Part shown: piece after piece, positions 10,479 to 20,540 of the stretch
Numbering within the stretch: the first letter of the stretch is position 1
Layout of the letters: every line of letters begins with the position of its first letter
Assembly (NCBI GenBank): GCA_024752435.1
Contig: CP103023.1
Coordinates: 2,356,001-2,420,000 of the forward strand
Reading direction: 5' to 3'
Length of the DNA stretch: 64,000 nucleotides
Source of the DNA: Allantophomopsis cytisporea
Taxonomy: Eukaryota > Ascomycota > Leotiomycetes > Phacidiales > Phacidiaceae
Position numbers and translations under genes: made by a program
The notes under the pieces: model-generated
Told to the model about the DNA's origin: nothing
The model's input: only the letters and a program-made list of their open reading frames with translations
Database searches by the model: none

Positions 10479-10928
10479 CTAGGCATAAACCTGAAACTCC
10501 TTGCTTGTCCATTCACCACAGATCATAGTTCTTGCACTCGTCTTGCGATAAATTGTGACACGAAGAACAAATGTGCCAGAGGAGCTGAAAGTGACATCGC
10601 AGAAGCGAATGGGTACCCCTCCTTCTTTCCTCCCTTCTTCGAAAAGTTTGATCGCACGAGGTGTAGGGAACCCTTCGATATTTCCTTCGAATAAAGAATC
10701 TGGAGACGACGAAACTTCCTTCCAATCTAAGCGGGCAGTGAACTGTCTAATGTCTTCATCTTGGGGAGCTAGGTACATTATTGCCGTAATTTGGTGAATA
10801 AGGAGGTTGGCTTTTGCTTTGATTGGCACAAAAACAAAACCCAAGTGATTCGTCTGTGTTGAAGATTGACTAGTCTGCAATGATGTGGAGCGTGACTCTG
10901 TGGCAAGATGAGTATAGACTCTTCCCAT
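10479..10928 (-). CDS. Hypothetical protein, weak velvet-like C-terminus (149 aa or longer)
   Basis: The ATG at 10928 gives 149 aa. A further in-frame exon from an ATG at 11062 (MDQTNVSLAQF) could be joined by a GTAAAT donor and ACAG acceptor, but the intron would be about 100 bases, longer than its neighbours. The C-terminal block (FSSSGTFVLRVTIY, then EFQVYA at the end) is reminiscent of the end of a velvet domain, where a beta strand precedes FxVY; this is only a resemblance. A decayed paralogue lies at 7,825-8,270 and a RIP-mutated copy of its 5' part at 43,972-44,267. The left edge of the big duplication (10,633) cuts through this gene. Confidence 0.45.
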   Translation of the reverse strand: MGRVYTHLATESRSTSLQTSQSSTQTNHLGFVFVPIKAKANLLIHQITAIMYLAPQDEDIRQFTARLDWKEVSSSPDSLFEGNIEGFPTPRAIKLFEEGRKEGGVPIRFCDVTFSSSGTFVLRVTIYRKTSARTMICGEWTSKEFQVYA

Positions 10929-11808
10929 TGTAAGAATAAAAAGAATATATCACCAAATTGCGTTACTCTCCGGCATTTACCATCGAAATGGCCTCTGAAG
11001 TTCCCCTCGGATGTAGGCTCATGAAGCTGGAACTGGGCAAGAGATACATTGGTTTGGTCCATTGTTCAAAGTGAGATGGTAAGGTCGGTTTTGCGAGTGC
11101 GCTGGTCATGTATTGTCGTTTATGCTGCCTGTGACCCGGATGACCCTTCAATGTTGTTATGCGGAACTATACACGAAAGAAGATATCAAACACAAACAAA
11201 GTCAACTGATCACCGGAAGAGTACTTACAAAAGTGCATTGGGCAGGCAAATGCTTAAATTCTCTTGACTTTCAGCAGCGTGGCCAGCCAACCTCATATCA
11301 GTGCATATCGCATGTGTGTATGTCTCATACTGGTTTTTGAATATCACTTACACTCAAGGGATATCAATTTCAATGGATTTGTTGGAGAAATGAGGATTTA
11401 CACCTACGGAGGTAGTCAAGAGATATGCAGGGGTTTGGGATTGAGAAGATCATTGAATGTCACGTCAAACGTCAGTCAGAAAGAAGGCAAGGTTTGATGG
11501 AGGGACTGAATGTATTGTCAAGTCATTTTTTAGACAATTCATTGATCACTTTCACCTCAGACCGCTTGTACATGCTGTCTTCCCATGGGAACAAATTCAA
11601 TTACATAGATTGTGGTTTTTGTATGAAATGCGAAAATCACACAAGAACGCAAATATAGGCAAAACATGATATACACGACAGAAGTTTTTGCACTAATGAA
11701 AAACACCCCTCAACTGCGACTGTAATTCAATTTGTTACGATTTAACTAAACACATCAGAGCACGAAGTGTGTCTGTAAATACCTTCGAAGCACTTCTCCG
11801 CTCCCAGA

Positions 11809-12056
11809 ACTCAGTAGACCTGCATAAATCAGTTAGGCACGACAAAATGATCTCCGCCTCAAAACTCAGTAGACCTGCATAAATCAGTTAGGCACGACAA
11901 AATGATCTCCGCCTCAAAACTCAGTAGACCTGCATAAATCAGTTAGGCACGACAAAATGATCTCCGCCTCAAAACTCAGTAGACCTGCATAAATCAGTTA
12001 GGCACGACAAAATGATCTCCGCCTCAAAATTTAGTAGACCTGCATAAACATTTCAG
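11809..12056 (-). repeat. 55-base minisatellite, four full units plus a partial
   Basis: Units start at about 11,809, 11,864, 11,919 and 11,974 and are almost identical, followed by a partial fifth. On the minus strand each reads ATTTTGTCG..., TGATTTATGCAGG, TCTACTGAGT. Single diverged units exist at 6,778-6,880 and 17,655-17,712. The array sits about 300-540 bases upstream of the gene at 12,349. The RIP-mutated copy is at about 45,140-45,390. No gene was recognised in 11,063-12,073. Confidence 0.9.
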
Positions 12057-12073
12057 TTGGTATACACAGACAA

Positions 12074-12331
12074 CTAACACAAAGCGGGACAAAAATAGTC
12101 ATATTTGGCGGGAATATGGGCAATACTGACAGAAGTATCAAAAAGGCGCCTGTAGTGTTGATTGTTTACTCGAAGGTTGTGGGTAGTCTGTTCTTTTTCA
12201 ATGTTACGATCACTATATTCGACTCTTCTCTTCGACTCCTTTCCTTTCATTCTTCTTTTCACTCGGAATTTCAAGTAGAGAAAGAATATCAAAGCCAGCC
12301 CCCCAAACAGCAACAAACTTCTCAAAACCAT
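12074..12331 (-). CDS. Possible small membrane protein (85 aa)
   Basis: A minus-strand ATG at 12331 opens a frame with a strong hydrophobic segment (LRSLLLFGGLALIFFLYL) followed by a basic stretch (KFRVKRRMKGK), a typical signal-anchor layout. It is divergent from the protease-like gene and overlaps its presumed 5' leader, which argues for caution. The frame stays open in the RIP-mutated copy (45,413-45,673), but RIP seldom creates stops in this strand and context, so that is weak support. Confidence 0.2.
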   Translation of the reverse strand: MVLRSLLLFGGLALIFFLYLKFRVKRRMKGKESKRRVEYSDRNIEKEQTTHNLRVNNQHYRRLFDTSVSIAHIPAKYDYFCPALC

Positions 12332-12348
12332 CAATTCCTGCCATCAAA

Positions 12349-13137
12349 ATGCAAGAGCGCGTCCAGGGATGCCATATTCTGTATTCCCGACCGGTGAATT
12401 CTGGACTTTGCGGTGCGGATTTGGTTGTTGTTGGATCCCATCGTCGTGGGACGCTTGGTGGTATCATAAACTTTCGTGGCAAGTTTTATGGTCTTACTGC
12501 CGCTAATATTTTCCAAGAATGCCAAGTTCCTCCAGTACAAGTTGGTTTTCGATCGAGATTCTTGGATATCTTCCGGCGTATCAAGGTGCCGACGAAGTGT
12601 CCGGACAAATTGATGGCTACCATGTTCACAGAACCATCACATATCGACTCTGTTTGTCAAAGTGGTGAATCAATGCGGGCAGAAGTCAGAGCCACAGCGA
12701 GCGATCCAAAATACGATTGGGCTCTCTTAGAGGCTGCAGACTTCGAGTGTTATGCCTCTAATCGAATTCAGAATCTTTTCGTCGAAGACGTGGAAGAAAA
12801 TCAACCTACAGGAAGGGTGTTCATTCAAACAAGACGAGGTACGATTGAAGGCATTGGTGCTGGGTTAGTAGATAACTCCGCATCACCATTCCTTAGTTGG
12901 AGTGTAAAACTCAAGAGCGAATATGGTAATAAAAGACCTCTACATTCAAGATGAACTAGCTAACTTGCAAAAGAACCTGGAGACTCTGGATCCTGGGTTA
13001 TCGATGCTACTACCGGCGGCTTATATGGAATGTTGATCTCATACCTCCCTACCTTGAATGTCGGTTACCTTGTACCAATGAAGGAGATATGTGGGGACTT
13101 AGCCAAATCTCATACAGATGAGCCCGCTCACATATGA
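12349..13137 (+). CDS. Trypsin-fold protease-like protein lacking the catalytic His (246 aa)
   Basis: Exon 1 (12349-12925) and exon 2 (12974-13137) are joined over a 48-base intron (GTAATA donor, GCTAAC branch, AAAG acceptor). The splice completes the motif EPGDSGSWV, the nucleophile box of chymotrypsin-like serine proteases (Ser197). A DWALLE block supplies the usual Asp (Asp123). The block where the family normally has a TAAH-type catalytic His reads GLTAANIF, with Asn at residue 53. The final strand pattern (GLYGMLISY, GYLVP) fits the family of fungal trypsin-like domains often fused to other modules. With His replaced it is probably a non-proteolytic binding fold. The RIP-mutated copy also has AAT at this codon, so the change predates the duplication. 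Confidence 0.65.
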
Positions 13138-14231
13138 TAATATTGAATGATATGAGAAACCTTCGTAATTGATGTTTGAGTAAATTTTCGTGACAGCAAC
13201 AAGAAAAGATGAAAAGCCTGATTGCATGCTCTTAAAGTCCTTTCTGGAGAGTTTTAAGCTAATAATACGATCTTCGTCCCCCTGCAACGCTGGGAGTTTG
13301 AAGGCTTTCTGTGGTGGGAAGATGTGGTGAATTGGCATTCACAACCTCTCCTCTCTTACGTATTCCACTATGTTGTGGTTGCCTTAATATTTGCTTCATC
13401 ACAGACATATATAATCTGTACAATACTCTTCCCAGCCAGAATTGAAGTTCTACAGCAACCCTGCTAGGAAAAACCAGTTCTCCATGTCCATTCTTCGGTA
13501 AATTTAGCCTCAGGTAAGGTCATATAGTAAAGTATCTCGATATTCTGAGCAGGAAAGCCAATAAGTATCTTCTTACATCACAAGGCTCCACCAGTCGCGC
13601 CGGCTGTCTGGGCGACTGCTTTTTATAATATGGCTTTGACAGTATACGATTCTACAATTTTGTACAAAAAGGTACGCAATCTTTCGGGATGCAGACATGT
13701 TTTGGTTATGAAAAAAGGTTATGAGTGTAGGTTAGTCTGGGTATCACTTGCAAATCGTAAAAAGCACGCAAGCCATTGGAAGCCTTGGTTTTTGATATGG
13801 TGCAGATCTGGTGTATAGCAAGGCAAAGTGATGATATATCCGAGAAGGCGATCGGATTAAGCTTCTTTACAATATAAAAGAAGTACTATCGTGACTTTTC
13901 GTTATAGTATCTGTGAGGAATCAATGATATGCAAATTCTGTCTGACACTATGTACGACCATCGAGATACTGTCGTCTAACTGGTTGTCGTGGGATGTCAG
14001 AGGAGGATTTTTTATACATTTTATAGAATATAACGTTTTCTGTGCAGATAGTCAAGTGAAGTGGAGCTAGTGAAATACAAACTATAATAACAAAACGGAG
14101 GCTATACAACAATTAAGTGCGAGAGCAACGAAGTAAGTAGGATAGTAATTGGCATATATCTGAACGTACAGAAAACTACTGATTTTGGAGAATCCCTTCG
14201 ATAATCCCAGCGATATCTTAGTAACAAGATC
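13138..14231. other. Intergenic, no gene supported
   Basis: Contains a 79-codon minus-strand frame (13,099-13,338, real ATG) and a 62-codon plus frame (13,630-13,818). Neither has splice signals, recognisable domains or independent support. The remainder is AT-rich flanking DNA, duplicated at 46,477-47,570. Confidence 0.4.
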
Positions 14232-15068
14232 CTACTCCAAAGCGACCTCTCCTATCTGAACCTTGTCATACTGCTCTCCAAGAACACGGGCTTTTCGAAC
14301 TTCGTAATCGAACGCTTTGTTCCAGATATAACTCCGTATATCCATTGCTGACGCATGGATAGGGAGACCCACTACCGAACGTTTGATGGCAATGTCAACC
14401 TGACGTCTAAAGTGAATGAGGCGTTCTTTCTCTAGAGCGGCAATGTCGATGCCCCAGTAGATCTGGTGATTATTGTTGGCGTCGATATAGGTGAATCCGG
14501 AAGTCGTAACACATATCCCGTCACGTAACCCTGTCAGTTCAAGGGTTATTGTCACCAGAATCTTCAGTTTCATCGAAAGTCGCTGCTCTTCTTGCTTGTC
14601 TCTCAGATCGTACCCTACCAATTCGATTTCGATATTGGCAAGATTTGGAATGAAGTCCTTCTGGGATTTAACTTTGTTGGTAAACCATTGCAAGAAGCCT
14701 AGCCCCGAAAAGTCTGGATCCAGTTCTTCAGGCCCATTTAGACGGAGGCATATGCTTTTTATAGATGGGTGGATATCTGGAGCCTCTTCGATGAACATCT
14801 CGAGCTCAGATTTATTATCAAAGCCAAAGGTCAGTCGTGAAATATGTTGAGGTAGCTGATTTCGTGCATACAAGTGCTCTGGAAACGGCTCAGAGGCTTC
14901 TTTCAAGTCCTTGAGGCGACATGGCGATCTGCCTAGCCAACCCCAGTTCCTGGACGAAAATCGAACCGGATACCGGTGGTTGCGCTCTGCACCGGACAAC
15001 TGAACAAAAAGTTCAGCCATGGCTTGTATTGACATTTTTGGGAAGCGAAGATATAGAATGGGGTACAT
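14232..15068 (-). CDS. Hypothetical protein of a small local family (278 aa)
   Basis: Intronless, with a true ATG at 15068 and TAG at 14232. The protein is mostly alternating strand/helix with leucine-spaced segments (HISRLTFGF, SIKSICLRL, NIEIELVGYDLR, ITLELTGLRDGI) suggestive of a degenerate leucine-rich or F-box-associated fold, though no F-box is seen at the N-terminus. The C-terminus is helical and charged (YIWNKAFDYEVRKARVLGEQYDK). A truncated paralogue with a one-base deletion lies at 4,503-5,281. A RIP-mutated copy split by a solo LTR lies at 47,571-48,822. Function unknown. Confidence 0.6.
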   Translation of the reverse strand: MYPILYLRFPKMSIQAMAELFVQLSGAERNHRYPVRFSSRNWGWLGRSPCRLKDLKEASEPFPEHLYARNQLPQHISRLTFGFDNKSELEMFIEEAPDIHPSIKSICLRLNGPEELDPDFSGLGFLQWFTNKVKSQKDFIPNLANIEIELVGYDLRDKQEEQRLSMKLKILVTITLELTGLRDGICVTTSGFTYIDANNNHQIYWGIDIAALEKERLIHFRRQVDIAIKRSVVGLPIHASAMDIRSYIWNKAFDYEVRKARVLGEQYDKVQIGEVALE

Positions 15069-16105
15069 GAAAACACTTGTGATGGAGAGTTAGGAGAGTA
15101 GGCGGTGGAACCCTTTATACGCTTCTGAGGATGGTATATCAATGTACTGTTTCATATGCCGGCCAACTTACATATGACTCAGAGAGCAAGTCAAAAGAAA
15201 ACTCAAAAGAAAACTCAAAGATACAAATATCTTCCCAATACCAATAGAGTAAGTGTGACTCAAGTATCGAATATGCATCGGCGAGGATAAAGGGAGGCGC
15301 TGGGGATTTTTTTTTTCTTCTTTCAAATTACCGGTATTGTAGTACGACTCTGTAAGACTTGTGCTTATCCTTTGTGGTTCTCAATCTATAACTCACTTCT
15401 TAATTTCTGTACCGAGAAGACAGATAAACTCGTTCCAGTACTCTCGTTCTTGTCCGCCAATCACGCAGTTGATTGATCTATGGCGTCAGATCTGTAAGGT
15501 ACATAGTAAGGACTCATTTTCGTTGACCGTTTTGCTATCCTCCTCACATTAAAGCGATCGTTGATCATTACAATCGTACTAGTCCTTTCAAGACAGCATT
15601 TAAAGGCCCGTTAAACTGATGTTCAAAGCAAGCTCATCACTTGACCCTCCAGAATTTTAAGGCTGCAAATGATCAACTGCAATCGAGCCTCTTTTCATAA
15701 TCCAATTGTACGAGCCAAGCTTGGGAGCTGTATTCGAGTCATACATTACAAATTATGTGATGATGGACAAGTCTATTATGGTAGGATGATTTAGCTAGCA
15801 TAAAATACCAAGCGTAGATCATTGGAAGACAAGAAACTGAGAGAGAGCACCTTTAAGGTAAACCAAGGCGCATGGACCACGTCCTAAATGTGAATGTTCT
15901 TCTGTCGCCGAGGGCGGGAGCGCTAAATCACGGGCCGGAAAATAAGTGCCCGGCACCCGATTCTAAGCGGCGACTGCGAAGGTGCTAAGCTAATCACATG
16001 GTCATTTTTGCGCCTCACCATCGTCAGACAGATCACCGAGCAACCTGATGCCTGACAGACCTCGACCAACTTCGCACATCTTATCCGTCTTCACCTTTGA
16101 TTGTT
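15069..16105. other. Intergenic, no gene seen
   Basis: It includes a short direct repeat agaaaactcaa at about 15,190-15,215, a T-tract near 15,308-15,316 and a GC-rich patch at 15,900-15,975. It lies between two divergently placed genes and is probably promoter DNA. No coding stretch was recognised. Confidence 0.4.
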
Positions 16106-16538
16106 ATGCTTTGCACCTTACCTCGTACTCGACATATATCACGATTAAGACGTGTAAGTCCTCAAGCTGCCAGTGGTTATATCTATACTTATATCCAACA
16201 TAGGCTGCCTACAAACTTACTCATATTCATGGCGGTCAGATACTTCTCATCTACTTACATAGAGTTCCTCTAGCTGACATACACCTAAGGCGCAGAGAGG
16301 CGAGGAAGCTCTCAAAGGGTGCGAAGAATATATTCCAAGCTACCGGTTTCCACCAGACTATGCTAAGGAAAGGACCATACATTTCAAAGGCCGATACATA
16401 CGAATTGTCAACCAGGAAACGAATGATGTAAAAACGCATATCGACAACGACATCCCTACTACAGAATATCAACAGTTAACAATACCAGCGGGATTTACTT
16501 GCTATATCAGAGATGGGAGTATACATTTTGAGGTTTAG
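16106..16538 (+). CDS. Possible small gene (about 96 aa)
   Basis: The reading frame at 16,296-16,538 encodes a plausible globular tail (GRYIRIVNQETNDVKTHID, ending GSIHFEV). It lacks an ATG of its own. A candidate first exon is 16,106-16,153 (MLCTLPRTRHI), ending at a GTAAGT donor and joined in phase to a CAG acceptor at 16,295 over a 142-base intron, which is long for this region. A second, overlapping frame is also open. The stop overlaps the stop of the minus-strand gene by four bases, a tail-to-tail arrangement. Family not recognised. Confidence 0.3.
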
Positions 16539-17584
16539 GAAGCACCAATAAACTTTGTGTTGAAGAAATCGCTAAGCAGGTATGCTTGATCAAGACCACA
16601 CCAGATTGTGAAGGAAACGTCTTGACTCTCCTTCTTGGGGAACAAAATCGCCCAACATCCCGTCTCCTTGAAGTTTTGACTTCTTTCCAATTCCCACATT
16701 CGGCTATTTAAAATTGCGGTTCTAAATGGCTCAGGCATTTTGTCTATCTCATCATGTGGTGAATTTCCCAAAATGTGCTTCACTTCTGTCATATCCGTTA
16801 GCAATGTTTAACGAATGTTCAACGATCGTTTCATACCCCTTTTTTGGTCTCCTGGCGGTTCCAAATCGAATTTCCGCTTCTTGTTGGTATTTACTGGGTT
16901 GCTTTGTAATGGTTCATTGAAATCTAGATATATGATAAGTCTCCAACAGCAGTCATTCTATCCATTTAACTTACTTTCGACAAACCTGCGGAATTCAATA
17001 GACCCTCGCAAAGCATCCTCGTTGCACATCAAGTCATGTAAAGTCTCCAGAATTGTCGGAGGCCATTGGACCGGGCCGGGCTCCACATTGTTGAGAAGAC
17101 ATTGAAATACATCGACGCCCATCTTATCTGCAGTCCAGACTGAAGATGGAAAAGCAATAGCCCATGAAATTACTCCGTCACGGTTCAAGTCTCGGATGGA
17201 CGTGGATCTCTTGCGATTAAGTGCTATTTGTTTCTTCTTTTCTTCGGTGATGTGTTGTGAAACCTCGGGATATACAAATATGTTGACAAGCGTCTTTGTG
17301 AAAATTGCCTTCTTCAAATTGCCCGTTGTAAGAAGATCTGTTCTTATCTTCTGCGCGCTCGAACGATAGGCCTGGCTCCGATCCCATACTTGATCCATCC
17401 GCGATTTGTAACGAGATTGAATGTCATCCTGCAGATCTTTTGCCCTCTCTGATAATGTCCGGCTTAAGTCACACATATTTTCCCACTGCTCAGTTGTTGG
17501 TTCGCGGTCAGAAAGCCTGAGTCTCAATTTGCCGGTCTTCTCAATCAGACCCTTCAACTGTGCGAGTACAACACAAGTCGACAT
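16535..17584 (-). CDS. Hypothetical protein, three exons (315 aa)
   Basis: ATG at 17584 (MSTCVVLAQLKGLIEKTG). Exons are 17584-16975, 16923-16837 and 16785-16535, with two introns of 51 bases each (GTAAGT...ATCTAG and GTATGA...CTAAC...GACAG). The second intron removes an in-frame TAA, which strongly supports the model. The N-terminal half is a helical coiled-coil-like region (SRTLSERAKDLQDDIQSR). The middle has AWAIAFPSSVW-type aromatic patches. A basic KKRKFD element near residue 220 could be a nuclear signal. No family was recognised. A motif of the dispersed 55-base repeat lies 70-130 bases upstream of the start. Confidence 0.6.
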
Positions 17585-17654
17585 GTTGATGCCTAGCGAA
17601 ATCAGGAGTTGGGAAAGCGGTGGTGTCGGTCCTGCCAAAACTTAACGGACGAGA

Positions 17655-17712
17655 GTAATTTTGTCGCAACCAGTTAACTTATGCAGGTCTGCTGAGTTTT
17701 GGAAGTGGGGAT
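17655..17712 (+). repeat. Single copy of the dispersed 55-base motif
   Basis: Contains AATTTTGTCG, then TTATGCAGGTCTGCTGAGTT and a GGGGATGATC tail. It is the same motif as at 6,778-6,880 and, inverted, at 11,809-12,050. It lies immediately upstream of the minus-strand gene starting at 17,584. Confidence 0.6.
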
Positions 17713-18135
17713 GATCCATCGTAAATATCCATCGTAAATAGTGGTCAGTGCAAGTAGTCCACATTGTTCCTGTCATCATGTTCTATTTGCCGCCGTTGGA
17801 AGCGTTTCGCTTGATGCACCAGGGTGCCGTGTGATCACTATGAGAGGTGCATCGCGAATTCTGACAACCACTGATGTATGGGCCACTAGGCAAAATAGAT
17901 TGGGTTAGCAACCGGACTATGCATTAGAGTTTCATACACCGGCACCACAAAGATTTCTTAGCTTCGGATAGTTATCATCCTTACCTGAGCAAGTCCGTGC
18001 TCAAGCAGTGCCATGTTCCGATATATTCATGCCATTTCCGACCTTGACTCACCCATTCCTGTCTCTATCTCCATATCTATCCCGCATCGTCATCCTCCTC
18101 ATTTTCCATCATCTTTGCAACATCTCTGGGACTCC

Positions 18136-18263
18136 AGGTTCGAGGGCACGGGACTGCTCCCCTGGTTTGTGTGCAGTGGTACGGTTATCTGGCGTTAACT
18201 CGCACATAATTCACTCTCACGCAAGCTCTGTGGTAGCCTGATTCTCTCTCAATCAACCATCGG
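18136..18263 (+). repeat. 128-base direct repeat, copy 1
   Basis: About 128 bases starting aggttcgagggcacg and ending caatcaaccatcgg recur at 18,349-18,476 with few changes. The two copies start 213 bases apart. No reading frame was recognised. The region 17,713-18,669 has no other feature. Confidence 0.8.
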
Positions 18264-18309
18264 AATTACCACCATAATTTTATTCCTGCCCTCACATCCT
18301 TTTCTTCTT

Positions 18310-18476
18310 CTTTTTTTTTTTTTTTTTTTTTTTCAATTCTGAGGCTCGAGGTTCGAGGGCACGGAACTGCTCCCTTGGTTTGTGTGTAGTAGTACGGTTA
18401 TCCGGCGTTAACTCGCACATAATTCACTCTCACGCAAGCTCTGTGGTAGCCCGGTTCTCTGGCAATCAACCATCGG
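18310..18476 (+). repeat. Poly-T tract plus 128-base direct repeat, copy 2
   Basis: A run of about 23 T (18,311-18,333) precedes the second repeat copy (18,349-18,476). Read on the minus strand the unit ends in poly-A, a layout seen in retroposed RNA copies, although no RNA polymerase III boxes were found in the right order. Confidence 0.7.
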
Positions 18477-18669
18477 CTTCTACTTTTGTTTTTCTCTACT
18501 CGAGCAGTACAAAATTTCGATAGTGCACGACTCGAATTGCACCAAGAGTCAAGGCTGCTCTCCATCCTAGCCTGGGCGGGCGGGTCCAACCTACATTTTG
18601 TAGGGGCAACTATTTTCCCTTATGATTCTTCTTGACTCTGTTCATTGCTAATTGTTTACAGATATCATA

Positions 18670-20148
18670 ATGTCATTCAAGAAGATACAAAACCTTATGC
18701 ATGAGCAAATTCTTGCGGAATGGACCGATACGAAGAAAGGGATGTCTACACTGGGTTCTTGCTCCCTTACAAATAAACAAACGACGAGCTTTTTTATGAA
18801 GGTCGGCATCGAACCAGAAACAGAACATGTCCACATCTACTTCTCTCTTGTTGTATCTATTGGAGCCAATGCTCACTCCCGCAAAAAGGAAGTTCTGTTG
18901 ATATTTTCGCCTCACGCATTCCCAGAAGAAGACGAGCAACCTCTTCCGTTTGAGCGCTTAGAGATCTCGAGCCTTCCTAAGCTGTCCTCCATCAATTCCT
19001 CTACTATCCAAGAAGCTGGTCTTACCAACTCGAGAGACATTATTCGTGTACGATTCAATCTGAGTTCCCTAGGGTATATCGTTGTACAAAAGACAGACGT
19101 CTTCGAGCCCAATACACATACAGCCCGTGACTTGCTTCTTGGTCTTCGATCATTATCCAACGCTCCAAATTTCAACATATATATGAGGCAGAGTGATTAT
19201 GCCATTGTTGGTCTTCGAAGACTTAATAAGCGCTTATACAACTATCGCCTCGGCCCGCTCAATATTGATCTCAAGGATCTCTACGACGGAAGATCCGCAA
19301 TGTTTCTAGACTGGAGTTACATCGAACACAGTTCTCAGCGACAACAATCAGAAAAGAAGGAGCCACCATCGTATGCACAGAGTTCCTTGGCGTCGTTAGT
19401 GAAGGACCCTATTCCGCGGTCACCATTATTCCACCTCAGAAAATCGGTGCCGCCAGACGATGTACGAATCCCCGAAACACCACCAGGTCTCCCGCCTACT
19501 CCTAGACAGTTACCTGTTGATAATGTCCTCGACTTTGGAGAGAATCTAGGAAATACGAGGATGACTAAAGTTCGACTTCGAGGACAACTCGAGATTGCTG
19601 CAGAAGAACCGCCAAATGAGATTGACTCGGATGAAGAATGGTATAGTATGGTCCATACTCCTACGGCGGTTCCTTCTATCTCAGGGTCTCTATTATCATG
19701 TTTTACTACCTGGTCAAGCTGGGCAATCACCATCAACAAAGACCTAAGTAGACACCAACGTCTGAAGTCCAAGTTGCCGTTGCTCGGTTATCACGCTCGT
19801 ATGTCAAATGTCGAACTTTTTCATGCCACGAGGACTTGGTGTTCTACTATAATGTTCTACGACCCGACAGACATGCCTGATTTATGGGGCCCAACAAGCC
19901 AATGGCTTGTCTCAGATATAGCTGAACTTGTTACTCTAAGTAATTCTTTTTGTATTGCCTCAGAGATATGCTCGCCTCGCATAAATCATGAACTTGGGAG
20001 TATGGGTACTGCTGCTCGGGCTGTTGCATTGAAGCCAGGATGTGCTGAAGATGGTGCAAGATATCAATGCCAGAAGGCGCGGTGTTTTTCCTCTATTTAT
20101 TTTGAATTTGGGGAGCCTGTTGTCAGTCATAAACAGAGCTTGAGATAA
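18670..20148 (+). CDS. Hypothetical protein with proline-rich linker (492 aa)
   Basis: The first ATG in frame is at 18670 (MSFKKIQNLMHEQ) and TAA is at 20146-20148; no intron is needed. Residues about 1-210 form a mixed alpha/beta region (VHIYFSLVVSIGANAHS, IRVRFNLSSLGYIVVQK) ending in LRRLNKRLYNYRLGPLN. A Ser/Pro-rich linker follows with IPETPPGLPPTPRQLP, which may bind SH3/WW domains. The last about 150 residues carry Trp- and Cys-containing blocks (CFTTWSSWAI, WCSTIMFYDP). The layout resembles conserved but unnamed fungal proteins. No catalytic motif was identified. A RIP-mutated copy lies at 52,414-53,892. Confidence 0.6.
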   Translation: MSFKKIQNLMHEQILAEWTDTKKGMSTLGSCSLTNKQTTSFFMKVGIEPETEHVHIYFSLVVSIGANAHSRKKEVLLIFSPHAFPEEDEQPLPFERLEISSLPKLSSINSSTIQEAGLTNSRDIIRVRFNLSSLGYIVVQKTDVFEPNTHTARDLLLGLRSLSNAPNFNIYMRQSDYAIVGLRRLNKRLYNYRLGPLNIDLKDLYDGRSAMFLDWSYIEHSSQRQQSEKKEPPSYAQSSLASLVKDPIPRSPLFHLRKSVPPDDVRIPETPPGLPPTPRQLPVDNVLDFGENLGNTRMTKVRLRGQLEIAAEEPPNEIDSDEEWYSMVHTPTAVPSISGSLLSCFTTWSSWAITINKDLSRHQRLKSKLPLLGYHARMSNVELFHATRTWCSTIMFYDPTDMPDLWGPTSQWLVSDIAELVTLSNSFCIASEICSPRINHELGSMGTAARAVALKPGCAEDGARYQCQKARCFSSIYFEFGEPVVSHKQSLR

Positions 20149-20540
20149 GAATATGGCATGATCAAAAAAAGACTATTGATTAGAACCAATGCACGTATGA
20201 AAGTCATGTTCCTCTCGCATTGGTAGATAGGCTTGAGACTTGTGAAAAGCTCAACAGCTCGCATTCCAACACTTTTGGTGGGTATCACGAGAGGGGGTGC
20301 ATAGGACGGTCTGTGCGGCACATCACCATTTCCCACTTTCTGCGCCGCTTTATCCATCCCAATCGAATTGTCTACCCCACATTCTAGTTGGTAGAACCTT
20401 ATTCCCGCTTCTTATTTGTGTGATATAAACATACCTATTCCTCTCAAGAATTCAATTTTGAGTTATTCTGGTTTCATGATTCGATTTCTGCTTGAACTTA
20501 TTTGCGACCAGTACCTGATTTAGTTTCACTGTGGATTGCT

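Noticed and set aside
13099..13338. 79-codon minus frame with a true ATG
   Set aside because: It overlaps the end of the protease-like gene, has no domain or splice support, and its duplicate is not informative.
18136..18160. GGTTCGAGG box resembling a tRNA or SINE B-box
   Set aside because: No matching A-box at the right distance and orientation, no cloverleaf; a tRNA or SINE call is not supported.
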